DNA of 64,000 bases from Mycolicibacterium sp. CBMA 226. GTDB taxonomy: Bacteria; Actinomycetota; Actinomycetes; Mycobacteriales; Mycobacteriaceae. Positions 54,501 to 61,495 of the stretch are shown in pieces (the first letter of the stretch is position 1; each line of letters opens with the position of its first letter). The stretch lies in the NCBI RefSeq assembly GCF_009729075.1, contig NZ_VTGY01000033.1, positions 186,001-250,000 of the forward strand, in the 5' to 3' direction. Below the pieces are notes generated by a model. That model did not search any database. It was not told the DNA's origin and saw only the letters and a list, made by a program, of their open reading frames with translations. Both the position numbers and the translations under genes were made by a program.

Positions 54501-54953
54501 CACGCCGCGAAGGACCTCAGCGAGATCCGCGCCAAGGTCACGCGCGCCGCGCTCGAGACCATCGAGAACCCAGACGACGAGTCCCTGGCGCCGACGGCGC
54601 TGGCGTCGATAGCGCCGAAGTGGGCCGTCCGGAAGATCGGCGCGATGGCCGCGGGTGGCGCCATCCTCCCCGTCACGTGCTCCAACGTCGGCGACGTGCC
54701 GCCGGCGGTGAACCGACTCGACGGCACCGACGCCGCCTATCTGTCCATGAGGTCGGTCGAACCCGATATCACGAAGGGGTTGCTCGAAGCCATGGGCGGG
54801 CAGCTGTTCATGTCCTCAGGCCGGGCGGGCGGGAAGATGTCGATCAGGATTTCCGCGTATCTGCCGGGGCGGCCCAATAGCCGAGAAGCGTTGCGCGACA
54901 CGGTGTCACGCACCCTCGCCGAATTCGGGCTGGACGCGCAGATCGACTACTGA
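45558..54953 (+). CDS. Fused FadD22-like ligase, Pks15/1-like reducing PKS and acyltransferase (3131 aa)
   Basis: Domains in order: 4-hydroxybenzoyl-AMP ligase (1-505; TYTSGTTGAPKAAIH, DGIGSTEVGQTF, RTPTGKLVR); carrier 1 (about 540-610, LGFDSK, S578); KS (634-1060; C804, H939, H979); AT (S1253 in GHSVGE; HAFH at 1350-1353 means malonyl-CoA); DH (H1558, D1721); ER (HAGTGGVG, 2119-2126); KR (TGATGMVG 2309-2316, Y2453, LDD motif); carrier 2 (S2625); condensation/PapA-like acyltransferase (about 2687-3131; HLIVD, H2814 and D2818). Ligase and PKS parts match M. tuberculosis FadD22 and Pks15/1, which are separate proteins there and elongate 4-hydroxybenzoate with malonyl units. All catalytic residues are present. 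The acyltransferase could offload the chain to an alcohol or amine. Starts in an ATGA overlap. Confidence 0.95.
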   Translation: MTLPNGNLAALLAKRAAEAGWRDRPAYYGPHLVTHGQIHDGAACLGTVLQRRGLSSGDRVLVCLPDSPELVQLMLACLGRGIVVFLANPELNRHDHSFAENDTEPALVITSGALLDRFRESTVADAAELIADAGQAEPADYEQVNGDAPAYATYTSGTTGAPKAAIHRHSDVWAYVEAMCDRALHLTARDTGLCSAPMYFAYGLGNSVWFPLATGSSAVIIKRPVTAEVTAELSATFGASVLYGVPTFFARIIDACSPESFRALRCVVSAGEALDIRLAERMTDFFGGIPILDGIGSTEVGQTFVSNTIADWRPGTIGKVLPPYEIRVVTSEGTAAGPGVAGDLWVRGPSISPAYWNRPAGLLVRDGGWLDTRDKVSVDADGWVTYHCRTDDTEIIGGVNVNPRDIERLITEDARVAHAAVVAVTESSGGSALQAFLIPGEDAVVDESAIREIHQRLIFQLSAVQVPHRFAVVEQLPRTPTGKLVRTALRAESPAPPIWDHPAAEPLPAAPAATPESTPTPARTPNNVTLSERFAVLQQEQHRLVADTVGAEVAKMLGLADSQSLNRDLAFSELGFDSKMTVELRNRLTAVTGLRLSDTVGWDYGSISQLARHVEAQLSSGNSPVAPAQSTTVDEPIAIVGMGCRFPGGVDTPQGLWEMVANARDVVSEFPTDRGWDAGGLFDPDPDAPGKTYTRWGGFLTDVAGFDAGFFGIGPSEARAMDPQQRLMLECSWEALEQAGIDPASLQGSATGVFTGIFAQRYGAAGTDRLEGYGLTGSALSVASGRVAYVLGLQGPAVSVDTACSSSLVSLHWAVQSLRSGECDLALAGGVTVMTSPETFIGFSRQRGLAPDGRCKAFAGAADGTAWGEGAGVLALERLSDAQRLGHPVLAVVRGSAVNQDGASNGLTAPNGPSQQRVIRAALASARLTAADVDVVEGHGTGTTLGDPIEAQALLAAYGQERPTDRPLWVGSIKSNMGHTQAAAGVAGVIKMVQAMRHGVMPATLHVDVPSPRVDWDRGAVSVLTDAQAWPLDGRPRRAGVSSFGISGTNAHVILEQGPPDEPASAPVANPSGLSVLPWVISAKSAEALSAQAARLSAHLRTHPRLDPVDVGYTLARRSVFEHRAVVLGADRQAVAMGLAGLADGEPDATVVTGRAGATGKSVLVFPGQGSQCLGMGRQLYDELPLYAKVFDEVADELDRHLRLPLREVIWGSDNGLLDSTEFAQPALFAVEVSLFAVLRSWGVTPDFVMGHSVGEFSAAYVAGVLTLPDAALLVAARGRLMQALPPGGAMTAVAAAEHAVTPLLAEGAVVAAINAPEAVVISGPQSAVRATADRLAEHGHRVHPLTVSHAFHSPLMEPMLDEFARVAARVEPRPPQIPLISNVTAQSVDTESDFGSARYWVEHIRRPVRFADSIRTLQTSGATHFIEVGPGSGLTAAVEQSLSPAEPVTVSLLGKGRPEVAALLHGVARLFTTGIPVAWPAVFAGSGGRRIELPTYAFQRLRFWSMPTAGGPAGTAALGLNAAHHPLLSAVVERPDSGGVVLTGRLSLADQPWLADHQVGGVMLFPGTGFVELAIRAGNEVGSGAVEELVLAAPLVMDEEVGTQLQVVVGAATESGSRAVSVYARRDESDAEWQLHAEGTLAVSAAEHSGDLTQWPPPDAIRVDLSDAYAQLAQRGYEYGPAFQGLVALWRRGPELFAEVATPDAAGAVDTMGIHPAVLDAVLHAAGLAIDTSQTTAETMLPFCWRGVTLHAGGAGRVRARITVLGHDELSVDVVDNAGSPVLTVRSLATRPITAEHLPAAGGSGLGPLEVVWTPIALNHKVIDPAVGQRVQSWANFRADDEGDEGRERVVVWECTGADDDVVAAVREATRAALEVLQHWLAEERAGTLVVSTRDAVGLAGADVNDLAAAAVWGLVRSAQAENPGRILLLDTDGTVDTATLIAAGEPQLVVRAGKVHAARLASAPALLTPPAGDSAWRLAVGGDGTLENLVIRSCPEVQAPLQAGQVRVAVAAVGVNFRDVMAALGMYPGRAPVLGAEGAGVVVETGPGVSGVAVGDAVMGLLAGTGPVAVVDQELLTTVPEGWSLEQAAGVSVAFLTALYALVDLAGICAGESVLVHAGTGGVGMAAVQLARHFGADVFVTASPGKWSTLRAMGFADDHIGDSRTLDFEGKFLAVTEGRGVDVVLDSLAGEFVDASLRLLACGGRFIEMGKTDIRDAEAVAAQYPGVRYQAFDLSEAAPQRMQEMLSELTKLFETQRLLPLPVTTWDVRCAAEAYRFISQARHIGKVVLTMPTALADRLAGGTVLITGATGMVGAELARHLVGAYGVRHLVLASRRGDRAEGAAALAVELESAGAQVELLACDVADPDAVTELIAQVAQRCPPLSGVIHAAGVLDDAVIGSLTPDRLDAVLRAKVDAAWNLHDATRHLNLSMFVLCSSIAATVGAPGQGNYAAANAFLDGFAAHRRAMGLAGTSLVWGLWEQASGMTAHLSGRDLARISSSGLAPMDPGQALKLFDDALTIDHPVTVAARLDRSALNAKARNGSLPVLFSGLVRSPRRRLADGPVDATGSKSALTRRLDGLTRDEQRVLLAELVCAQAAAVLGRPTPEDIDGDATFEDLGFDSLTAVELRNRLKTVTGLALPPTLIFDHPSPGALATHLAGSLTDTAAPATPAVTHVGPSDHAPVDDRLAHLDQAAFLALRASHGTRLQMTWIYDRAVDVAALRRFHRNLGRGLLGRRIERSSLPFARDRWVLSPAAPDIDFAATARPRADVSAWSDERARLPLDPEWGPGWHLGVLPLEGGATAVSLVASHLIVDAIAFGQAVADAVEGRTHDLGYLPPASRPRSRALREDLRQAVRDLPDMAHAVAAVARMARRERGELRPPVTAAPAALSKIDADQRVDVPGLTAQIDLNEWDALAKRLGGSSNSLVAGIACRLAVATGRVQDDGTVTLRFVLSRRTEGDTRANALTSADVVVDPTHAAKDLSEIRAKVTRAALETIENPDDESLAPTALASIAPKWAVRKIGAMAAGGAILPVTCSNVGDVPPAVNRLDGTDAAYLSMRSVEPDITKGLLEAMGGQLFMSSGRAGGKMSIRISAYLPGRPNSREALRDTVSRTLAEFGLDAQIDY

Positions 54954-55846
54954 CCGGCAGCCTCGGCCCGTTCCCGGGCAGCGCGGGCCACGGGCGAGTA
55001 CTCCAGGTAGTCCAGCGCCATCTGCGTGGACGCCTCGGCGTTCGGGTGGTAGCCGGGCCGGATGTAGCGGAACGGCACCGTGACCATGAGCAGCCACGGA
55101 CCCGGCACGCGGTACTCCCGGGAGGCGCGCAACCAGTCACGCAAGCGCGGCTTGGCCGTGATGGTCGGGTCGGCCGCCATCAAGTAGCGGATTCCGCGGT
55201 ACCACGTGAACAGAAATCCGGGCGCGGTGAGCAGCATGGTCACCGCCCGCATGAGGTAGTTGCCGCACAGATGCTGGTAGATGTCGAACACCAGCGCACG
55301 GTGTTCGATTTCCTCGGCCCCATGCCAGCGCAGCAGATCCAGCATGGTCGGGTCGGCGCCGGCGTAGTCGAGGCCGCGGTTCTGGATCGTCCACTGACCC
55401 AGCGCCGCGTTGAACGGTTCCAGCGCCGCGGCGACCGCCAGGCGCTGGTACAGCGACCACCGCTGCAGAAACCGTGGCAATCGCGACTGCTTGTCGCCCA
55501 CCGCGGGCAGTTCCTCCTGCATCGTGCCGGTGAACGGCGTGCTCTCGATGCCCTGCTCCGCCAGATGCTGAAGAACCATCTGGTGCGCCTGGGCGTGCCA
55601 GCCCTCCTGCTGTACAAACGGCTTGATCGCGGCTTTCATCTCCGGGTCGTCGACAAGCGGTTCGGCCTCGTTGACGACCTGGATGAACCAGCGTTCGCCC
55701 GCCGGCAGCATCAGATGCAGCACGTTCAGCATGTGGGTGGAGAACGGGTCTCCGGGGACCCAGTGCAGCGGCGTGTCCGACCAGTCGAAACGGACCTTTC
55801 GGCGATGGGTCGGATATCCGTCGTGGTGGACCTCGTGATCAGTCAT
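54947..55846 (-). CDS. Ferritin-like metal-dependent hydrolase family protein
   Basis: A 299-residue protein of the predicted metal-dependent hydrolase family (PF10118-like). The helical bundle carries diiron-type ligands: E60 region (QVVNEAEPL), E81/H84/H88 (EGWHAQAHQM), E143 (ALEPFN) and E178/H182 (GAEEIEHRALVFD). Such ligands fit a diiron oxygenase or hydrolase. The function is not known. ATG 55846 is chosen. The stop lies inside the 3' end of the polyketide gene (seven-base convergent overlap), and the Gap-like gene lies 35 bases upstream, so the two are probably one transcript. Confidence 0.8.
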   Translation of the reverse strand: MTDHEVHHDGYPTHRRKVRFDWSDTPLHWVPGDPFSTHMLNVLHLMLPAGERWFIQVVNEAEPLVDDPEMKAAIKPFVQQEGWHAQAHQMVLQHLAEQGIESTPFTGTMQEELPAVGDKQSRLPRFLQRWSLYQRLAVAAALEPFNAALGQWTIQNRGLDYAGADPTMLDLLRWHGAEEIEHRALVFDIYQHLCGNYLMRAVTMLLTAPGFLFTWYRGIRYLMAADPTITAKPRLRDWLRASREYRVPGPWLLMVTVPFRYIRPGYHPNAEASTQMALDYLEYSPVARAARERAEAAGQ

Positions 55847-55881
55847 CCAGACTCTTTTCCCAGTTGGAGCCGGGTTCAACC

Positions 55882-56622
55882 CTACGCCAACAACCCCGCC
55901 CCCTGCGCGACGAACGCGAGGCCGACAAGCGTCACGATCGTCACCACGATCTGCTGCCGGTAGCCACCGACCCAGTCGTGCACTTTCCGCAGGGCCGCTT
56001 GGGTTTTCGCCGGTGTGACGACATTGCAGAGCAGCACCACCTCGACGACGGCAAGGCTGACCGCGATGAACACCAGCGCAACGCCGAGCTGCGTGCCGAT
56101 CGCGGCGCCCGATGCGAGGATCGTCGTCAGGGCGAACAGCACCAGCGACGGGTTCGGGCCGGCCCAGAAGCCGATCACGGCCGCGACCCACAGCGCCCCG
56201 CTCTCCCAGGCCCTCTGCGCGCGTCCCAGCAGTCCGCCCCGCTGTGGTGCGTCCGGGTCCCGCTGCAACAACTTGGAGATGGGTGAGGCGTCCGCGCCGG
56301 GCGTGCGCCGACGGGTCACCATCCGCACCGCCGTCACCGCCGCGATGACGAGCAGCAGCACGCCGACGCCCACCTGGATGTGCCGCATCGTCGCGCTCGC
56401 GGTGGTCCGGGGGTTGGCCAGATCGTGCACCCACGCCAGATCGGTGAAATGCAGCGCCAGCAGCGGAAGCAACAGCAGCATGACGCTCGCGGTCACGCAG
56501 CCCACCCAGTAGACCAGCAGGTTCTGCGCCGGGCGCGGCCGCGAGATCAGCAACAGGTTGACGCCGAGGCGCACCGGATCGAACGCGATCGGCAGTGCCA
56601 GCACCGCCACAGAACCCCACAT
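55882..56622 (-). CDS. Gap/SfLAP-family membrane protein (glycolipid-addressing type)
   Basis: A 246-residue protein with about six helices. LPIAFDPVRLGVNLLLISRP is the family's N-terminal signature, followed by QNLLVYWVGCVTASVML and FWAGPNPSLVLFAL. The family includes Gap of the glycopeptidolipid cluster and the sulfolipid-1-addressing protein, both needed for moving lipids to the cell surface. Being next to a polyketide/acyltransferase locus fits this role. ATG 56622 is preferred; a TTG three codons earlier is possible. It is downstream of prpE on the same strand. Confidence 0.82.
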   Translation of the reverse strand: MWGSVAVLALPIAFDPVRLGVNLLLISRPRPAQNLLVYWVGCVTASVMLLLLPLLALHFTDLAWVHDLANPRTTASATMRHIQVGVGVLLLVIAAVTAVRMVTRRRTPGADASPISKLLQRDPDAPQRGGLLGRAQRAWESGALWVAAVIGFWAGPNPSLVLFALTTILASGAAIGTQLGVALVFIAVSLAVVEVVLLCNVVTPAKTQAALRKVHDWVGGYRQQIVVTIVTLVGLAFVAQGAGLLA

Positions 56623-56652
56623 TGCCGCCAACTTACCGGGCGCGGCGGGGTA

Positions 56653-58545
56653 CTAGCTGGGCCGCAGCACCGGGATCAGCGCGTCGATCACCGAACTGTC
56701 CTCGATGGTGGACGGGACGACGTAGTCGGTGCCTTCGGCGATCTGCCGCATGGTCTTTCGCAGGATCTTGCCCGACCGGGTCTTGGGCAGCGCGCCCACG
56801 ACGGTGACGTCGCGGAAGGTGGCGACGGCGCCGATCTGGTCCCGGACCATGGCCGCGAGTTCCTGCTGCAGCGCGTCAGGGTCGACGGACTGCCCCGATT
56901 TCAATACGACGTAGCCGCTGGGGCGTTGTCCCTTGAGGTCGTCGTGAATGCCGATGACGGCACACTCGGCGATGGCCTGGTGGCCGGCGATGACGGCCTC
57001 GATGCTTCCGGTCGAAAGGCGGTGTCCCGCAACGTTGATCACGTCGTCGGTGCGGCCCAGCACGGTCAGGTAACCGTCGTCGTCGACGTAGCCGAAGTCA
57101 CCTGTGAGGTAGTAGCCGGGGAATGCCGACAGGTAGGACTGCACGAATCCCTTGTCGTTCTGCCACAACCCGGCGAGGGTGCCGGGCGGCAGGGGCAGCT
57201 TGATCACGATGTTGCCTTCGACGCCGGGCGCGACCGGGTTGCCGGAGGCGTCGACGATACCGACGCGGTAGCCGGGCACCGGCACGGTCGGCGATCCGGC
57301 CTTGATGGGCATGGGTTCGAGGCCGCGCAGGTTCGCGCAAATGGCCCAGCCGGTCTCGGTCTGCCACCAGTGGTCGACGACGGGGCAGTGCAACTTCTCC
57401 GAGGCCCACTCGTAGGTGTCGGGGTCCAGCCGTTCACCGGCCACGAAGAGGGTGCGCAGCGTCGAAATATCGTGCCCCGCAAGCATCGACGCATCAGGAT
57501 CGGCTTTCCGGATGGCACGCAGCGCGGTCGGTGCGGTGAACAGCGCTTCGACGCCGTGCTGTTCGATGACCCGCCAGAACGCGCCGGCATCCGGGGTACC
57601 GACGGGCTTGCCTTCGTAGAGCACCGTGGTGGCGCCGGCGATCAACGGCCCGTACACGATGTAGGAGCTGCCCACGACCCATCCGATGTCCGAGGCGGTC
57701 CACATCACCTGGCCGGCGCTGATGTCGTAGACGTTCGTCATCGACCATGCCAGCGCGACGGCGTGCCCGCCGTTGTCACGCACCACGCCCTTGGGCCGGC
57801 CGGTCGTCCCGGAGGTGTACAGGATGTAGAGGGGGTCGGTGGCGGCCACCGGCACCGCGGCGACGGGCTCGGCACCGGCCACCAACTCGTCCCAGTCGAG
57901 GTAGCCCGGGTAGTCGGTGGCATCGCCGGCGATCTCGCCGCGGTTCTTGACGATCACCGTCGCAGACGCGGCGCTGGTCAGCGTCAGCGCCTTGGCGACG
58001 ACGGGCAGATATTCGACGGTGCGTCCCGGCTCCAGGCCGCCCGAGGCGGTCAGCACCGCGACCGGCTGTGCGTCGTCGATGCGGGCGGCGAGTTCATTGG
58101 CCGCGAAGCCGCCGAAGACCACCGAATGGACGGCGCCGATGCGGGCGCACGCCAGCATGGCGAAGACCGCTTCGGGGATCATCGGCATGTAGATCACGAC
58201 GCGGTCGCCCTTGGTGACACCCTGTGCGGCAAGCACTCCGGCGAACCGGGCCACCCGGTCGAGCAGGTCGGCGTACGTGAAGGACTGCTGGACACCGACC
58301 ATCGCCGAGTCGTAGATCAGTGCGGTCCGGTCGCCGTTGCCGGCCGCGACATGCCGGTCGAGGGCGTTGTAGCAGGTGTTGAGCTGCCCGTCGGGAAACC
58401 ACCGATAGTGCGGGGTCGATGAAACGTCTGCATCATCCAGCGCGCGCGTCGGCGCGACGGTCCAGTCGATGGCCGCGGCGGCCGTCAGCCAGAAGTCGTC
58501 GGGCCGCTCGGCTGCGGCTTCGAACGCCTCGCGATAAGCGCTCAC
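56653..58545 (-). CDS. prpE: Propionyl-CoA synthetase (PrpE-type acyl-CoA synthetase)
   Basis: A 630-residue AMP-forming short-chain acyl-CoA synthetase. YILYTSGTTGRPKGVVRD is the P-loop motif, WWQTETGWAIC the acyl/AMP site, YLTGDFGYVDDDGYLTVLGR the hinge, and PKTRSGKILRKTM the catalytic lysine. The N-terminus (REAFEAAAERPDDFWLTAAA) is of the PrpE type rather than the acetate enzyme Acs. GTG 58545 overlaps the aminotransferase stop (GTGA); the frame is open 95 codons further upstream inside that gene. It converts propionate (or a related acid) to the CoA ester. Confidence 0.87.
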   Translation of the reverse strand: MSAYREAFEAAAERPDDFWLTAAAAIDWTVAPTRALDDADVSSTPHYRWFPDGQLNTCYNALDRHVAAGNGDRTALIYDSAMVGVQQSFTYADLLDRVARFAGVLAAQGVTKGDRVVIYMPMIPEAVFAMLACARIGAVHSVVFGGFAANELAARIDDAQPVAVLTASGGLEPGRTVEYLPVVAKALTLTSAASATVIVKNRGEIAGDATDYPGYLDWDELVAGAEPVAAVPVAATDPLYILYTSGTTGRPKGVVRDNGGHAVALAWSMTNVYDISAGQVMWTASDIGWVVGSSYIVYGPLIAGATTVLYEGKPVGTPDAGAFWRVIEQHGVEALFTAPTALRAIRKADPDASMLAGHDISTLRTLFVAGERLDPDTYEWASEKLHCPVVDHWWQTETGWAICANLRGLEPMPIKAGSPTVPVPGYRVGIVDASGNPVAPGVEGNIVIKLPLPPGTLAGLWQNDKGFVQSYLSAFPGYYLTGDFGYVDDDGYLTVLGRTDDVINVAGHRLSTGSIEAVIAGHQAIAECAVIGIHDDLKGQRPSGYVVLKSGQSVDPDALQQELAAMVRDQIGAVATFRDVTVVGALPKTRSGKILRKTMRQIAEGTDYVVPSTIEDSSVIDALIPVLRPS

Positions 58546-59867
58546 GCAAGCTCCTTGACGACGGCGGAGAACGCCGTCATGAACCAGTCGAGGTCCGACA
58601 TCGAGAACACCAGAGGAGGGCGCACTTTGAGGATGTTGCCATGCCCGCCGCAGACAGAGATCAGAACGCGGTTTTCCCGCATCATGTCGACGACACGCTG
58701 CGCCTGGGCCCGGTCGTGTGCCTTGGTCGTCGGATCGGTGACGATCTCGACACCGGTGTACAACCCCGTGCCGCGAATGTCGCCGAGGAACGGGTACTCC
58801 GTGGCCAGGGTGCGGAGCTCGGACCGCCATTGCTCACCGACGGCGACGGCATGTTCGGCGAGCCCGTCGCCCTCGATGACGTCCAGGACGGCCTGCGCGG
58901 CCGCCATCGACACCGGGTTTCCGCCAAAGGTGTTGAAGTACGGGGTTTCCCGCGCGAAGGCGTCGAGTATCTCCGGGCGGGCGGCCATCGCGGCGACGGG
59001 AATGCCGTTGCCCATGGGCTTGCCCATCGTCACCAGGTCGGGCACGACGCCGTGCCGCTGGAAGCCCCACATCGCCTCGCCGGTGCGGGAGAAGCCCGGC
59101 TGCACCTCGTCGGCGATGAACACGCCACCGGCGCGGTGGACCACCTCGACAGCCGGCCCCAGCACCGACGGGTCGACGTAGATGCCGTCGGAGGAGAAGA
59201 TCGAATCCAGCAGCAGCGCACTGAATTTGTGACCGTGCCGTTCGAGGTCGGCTATCGCGGCGCTCACCTGCTCGGCGAACCAGTGCCCCAGAACGGCGGG
59301 ATCGATGCGGTAGGAGTCCGGGGCCGGGACGGTGCGGACGTTGGTGCCCAGTGGCACACCGACGCCCAGGGAGGGCGACATGGCCGAGATCAGCGCGCTG
59401 TTCCCGTGGTAGGCCTCCTCGGTGACGATGACCCCGGTACCGCCGCTGTACTGCTCGGCGACGCGGACGGCCAGGTCGTTGGCCTCGGATCCCGTGCAGG
59501 TGTACATGATCGAAGAGATCTCCGCCGGGAACGTCGAGAGCAGCTGCTCGGAGTAGTCGAGGATGCCGCCGTGCAGATAGCGGGTGTGGGTGTTCAGCTC
59601 CGACATCTGGCGCGTTACGGCCTCGATGACCCGCGGGTTGCAGTGTCCGACGCTGGCCACGTTGTTGTAGGCGTCCAGGTACTTGTTGCCCTCGGCGTCA
59701 TACAGGTGCGCCCCGGAACCTTTGACCAGATGGACCGGCCGGTTGTAGAAGAGCCGGTACGACGGACCCAGCGTCGATCGCCGCTTCTCGACCATGGCAT
59801 CGGTCGTGGGGTCCAGCGCCCCTTCGCCGGTGTAGCTGTTGGAGTCCATGATTGTGGAGAAAGCCAT
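58542..59867 (-). CDS. Class III PLP enzyme, aminotransferase or amino-alcohol-phosphate phospholyase
   Basis: A 441-residue fold type I enzyme. FIADEVQPGFSRTG (D253) and TMGKPMGNG (Schiff-base K283) are clear. The GKPMGNG form and NVASVGHCNPRV resemble the AGXT2L/ethanolamine-phosphate phospholyase group more than ordinary transaminases. Its neighbours, an APH-type kinase and PrpE, fit phospholyase action on a phosphorylated amino alcohol, giving aldehyde, ammonia and phosphate. Plain transamination remains possible. It is coupled to prpE by overlap and follows the permease by 47 bases. Confidence 0.85.
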   Translation of the reverse strand: MAFSTIMDSNSYTGEGALDPTTDAMVEKRRSTLGPSYRLFYNRPVHLVKGSGAHLYDAEGNKYLDAYNNVASVGHCNPRVIEAVTRQMSELNTHTRYLHGGILDYSEQLLSTFPAEISSIMYTCTGSEANDLAVRVAEQYSGGTGVIVTEEAYHGNSALISAMSPSLGVGVPLGTNVRTVPAPDSYRIDPAVLGHWFAEQVSAAIADLERHGHKFSALLLDSIFSSDGIYVDPSVLGPAVEVVHRAGGVFIADEVQPGFSRTGEAMWGFQRHGVVPDLVTMGKPMGNGIPVAAMAARPEILDAFARETPYFNTFGGNPVSMAAAQAVLDVIEGDGLAEHAVAVGEQWRSELRTLATEYPFLGDIRGTGLYTGVEIVTDPTTKAHDRAQAQRVVDMMRENRVLISVCGGHGNILKVRPPLVFSMSDLDWFMTAFSAVVKELA

Positions 59868-59914
59868 GTTCGTTGTCCTTGCGTAGATGCGATCGGCGCT
59901 GGGTCAGGCTGTTG

Positions 59915-61495
59915 TCAACGTTCTTCGTCGAGCACGACACGCCCCAATCGCTCGTAGCGCTGCGGGGACTTGGCGCGAAGCACGAGGGCGACCACGATTC
60001 CGGCGATGGCGGTGCCACCGACCACCCAGGGGATAGACGCGAAGACGATGTCGTCCTTGGCCGTACCTGCCGCGAACGAGGCGTTCTTGATCAGCAGGTA
60101 GATGACGTACAGCATGCCGATGCCGCCGAGCCCGGGGGCAACCAAGGTGCGGAACCAGTTCGCGGTCTCCGGATGTTGCTTCCGCACATGGAAATACGAG
60201 ACGACGGAGAACGCTGCCAAGGCCTGCACGATGAGAATGGCCGCGGTGCCCAGGAGCGCGATCACGCCGTACAGGTCGCCGTATGGATCGCGGCCGGTGC
60301 CCGCGAACCACAGCACGATCACGAGGGCGACGGCGCTCTGGACGAAGCCGGCGACATGCGGCGAGCCGTGGACACTGTGTGACCGGCCGACCGTTTTCGC
60401 GGTGCCGGGCAGGACGTCTTCACGACCGATCGCGTAGATGTAGCGCGCTGCGCAGTTGTGGAAGGCCATGCCACACGCGTACGAACCCGTGGTCAGCAGA
60501 ATCTGGAACAACGTCACGGCCCAGCTGCCGAGATGCTCGCGCACCGGAATCATGAAGATTTCGCCGGCGGTGTTCGTATCCTGGGCCAGGGCAATGGATT
60601 TGGCGGGACCGGTGCCCACGATCGCCAGCCACGACACCACCACGTAGAAGGCGCCGATACCGAGCACCGACGACATGATGGCGATGGGGATGATCTTCTT
60701 CGGGTTCTTGGACTCCTCGCCGTACATGGCGCTGGATTCGAATCCGACCCACGACCAGAATGCGAAGAACAGGCCGACGCCGGCCGAGCCCACGGCAACC
60801 ATGGTGCCGCCACCGCTCAGATTCGGGACAACGGCGTCCAGTCCCTTGAGTCCGTTGATCGGGTTGAGCGATCCGAGCGACCAGCCCTCCGGGCCGCCGC
60901 CGGTGACAACTACCGAGCCGGCCATCAGAGTCAGCATGATGATCTCGGTGATCAGCAGCACGCCAAGCACTTTCGCGGCCAGATTGACGTCGAAGTAGGT
61001 GAGGACGGCGTTGACCAGGATCATGGTCACCGCGAACACCACCCACGGCACGTGCACGTTGAACAGCGAGACGAACAGGTCCCTCGAGAAGAACGAGAAG
61101 ATGCCGACCAGCGCGGCTTCGAACACCATGTACGCCATCGCGGTGAGGAAGCCGGCAGACAGTCCGACAATGCGGCCGAGGCCGTGGGAGATGTAGCCGT
61201 AGAACGCCCCGGTTGCGGTGATGTGCCGTGACATCGCCGCGTAGCCGACGGCGAAAAGCCCCAGCACGACGGTGGCGATGAGGTAGCCGGCGGGAGCGGC
61301 GGCGCCATTGCCGGAGCCGACCGCGATCGGGACGTTGCCGACCATCGCGGTGATCGGGGCCGCCGTGGCCACGGCCATGAACAGCACGCCGATCAAGCCG
61401 ACGGCATTGGGTTTGAGGCGCTGCACGCCGGTACCGCTGTCCGGCGGCGCCGACGCCAGCGGGGTGGTTCGTGGGTAATCGTCGATCTCACTCAT
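59915..61495 (-). CDS. APC-superfamily amino acid/amine permease
   Basis: A 526-residue transporter with 12 or more helices. GLIGVLFMAVATAAPITAMV is the helix-1 APC signature with the unwound substrate site, GAFYGYISHGLGRIVGLSAG follows in helix 3, and FWSWVGFESSAMYGEESKNP is the helix-6 motif. It is the first gene of the minus-strand catabolic operon and should import the amine or amino alcohol used by it. ATG 61495 starts an acidic, disordered N-terminus. Confidence 0.88.
   Translation of the reverse strand: MSEIDDYPRTTPLASAPPDSGTGVQRLKPNAVGLIGVLFMAVATAAPITAMVGNVPIAVGSGNGAAAPAGYLIATVVLGLFAVGYAAMSRHITATGAFYGYISHGLGRIVGLSAGFLTAMAYMVFEAALVGIFSFFSRDLFVSLFNVHVPWVVFAVTMILVNAVLTYFDVNLAAKVLGVLLITEIIMLTLMAGSVVVTGGGPEGWSLGSLNPINGLKGLDAVVPNLSGGGTMVAVGSAGVGLFFAFWSWVGFESSAMYGEESKNPKKIIPIAIMSSVLGIGAFYVVVSWLAIVGTGPAKSIALAQDTNTAGEIFMIPVREHLGSWAVTLFQILLTTGSYACGMAFHNCAARYIYAIGREDVLPGTAKTVGRSHSVHGSPHVAGFVQSAVALVIVLWFAGTGRDPYGDLYGVIALLGTAAILIVQALAAFSVVSYFHVRKQHPETANWFRTLVAPGLGGIGMLYVIYLLIKNASFAAGTAKDDIVFASIPWVVGGTAIAGIVVALVLRAKSPQRYERLGRVVLDEER

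Noticed and set aside
56380..58422. 680-aa plus-strand ORF opposite prpE and the Gap-like gene
   Set aside because: Low-complexity Gly/Arg/Asp/His-rich translation typical of GC-rich antisense frames; the minus strand has well-conserved enzymes.
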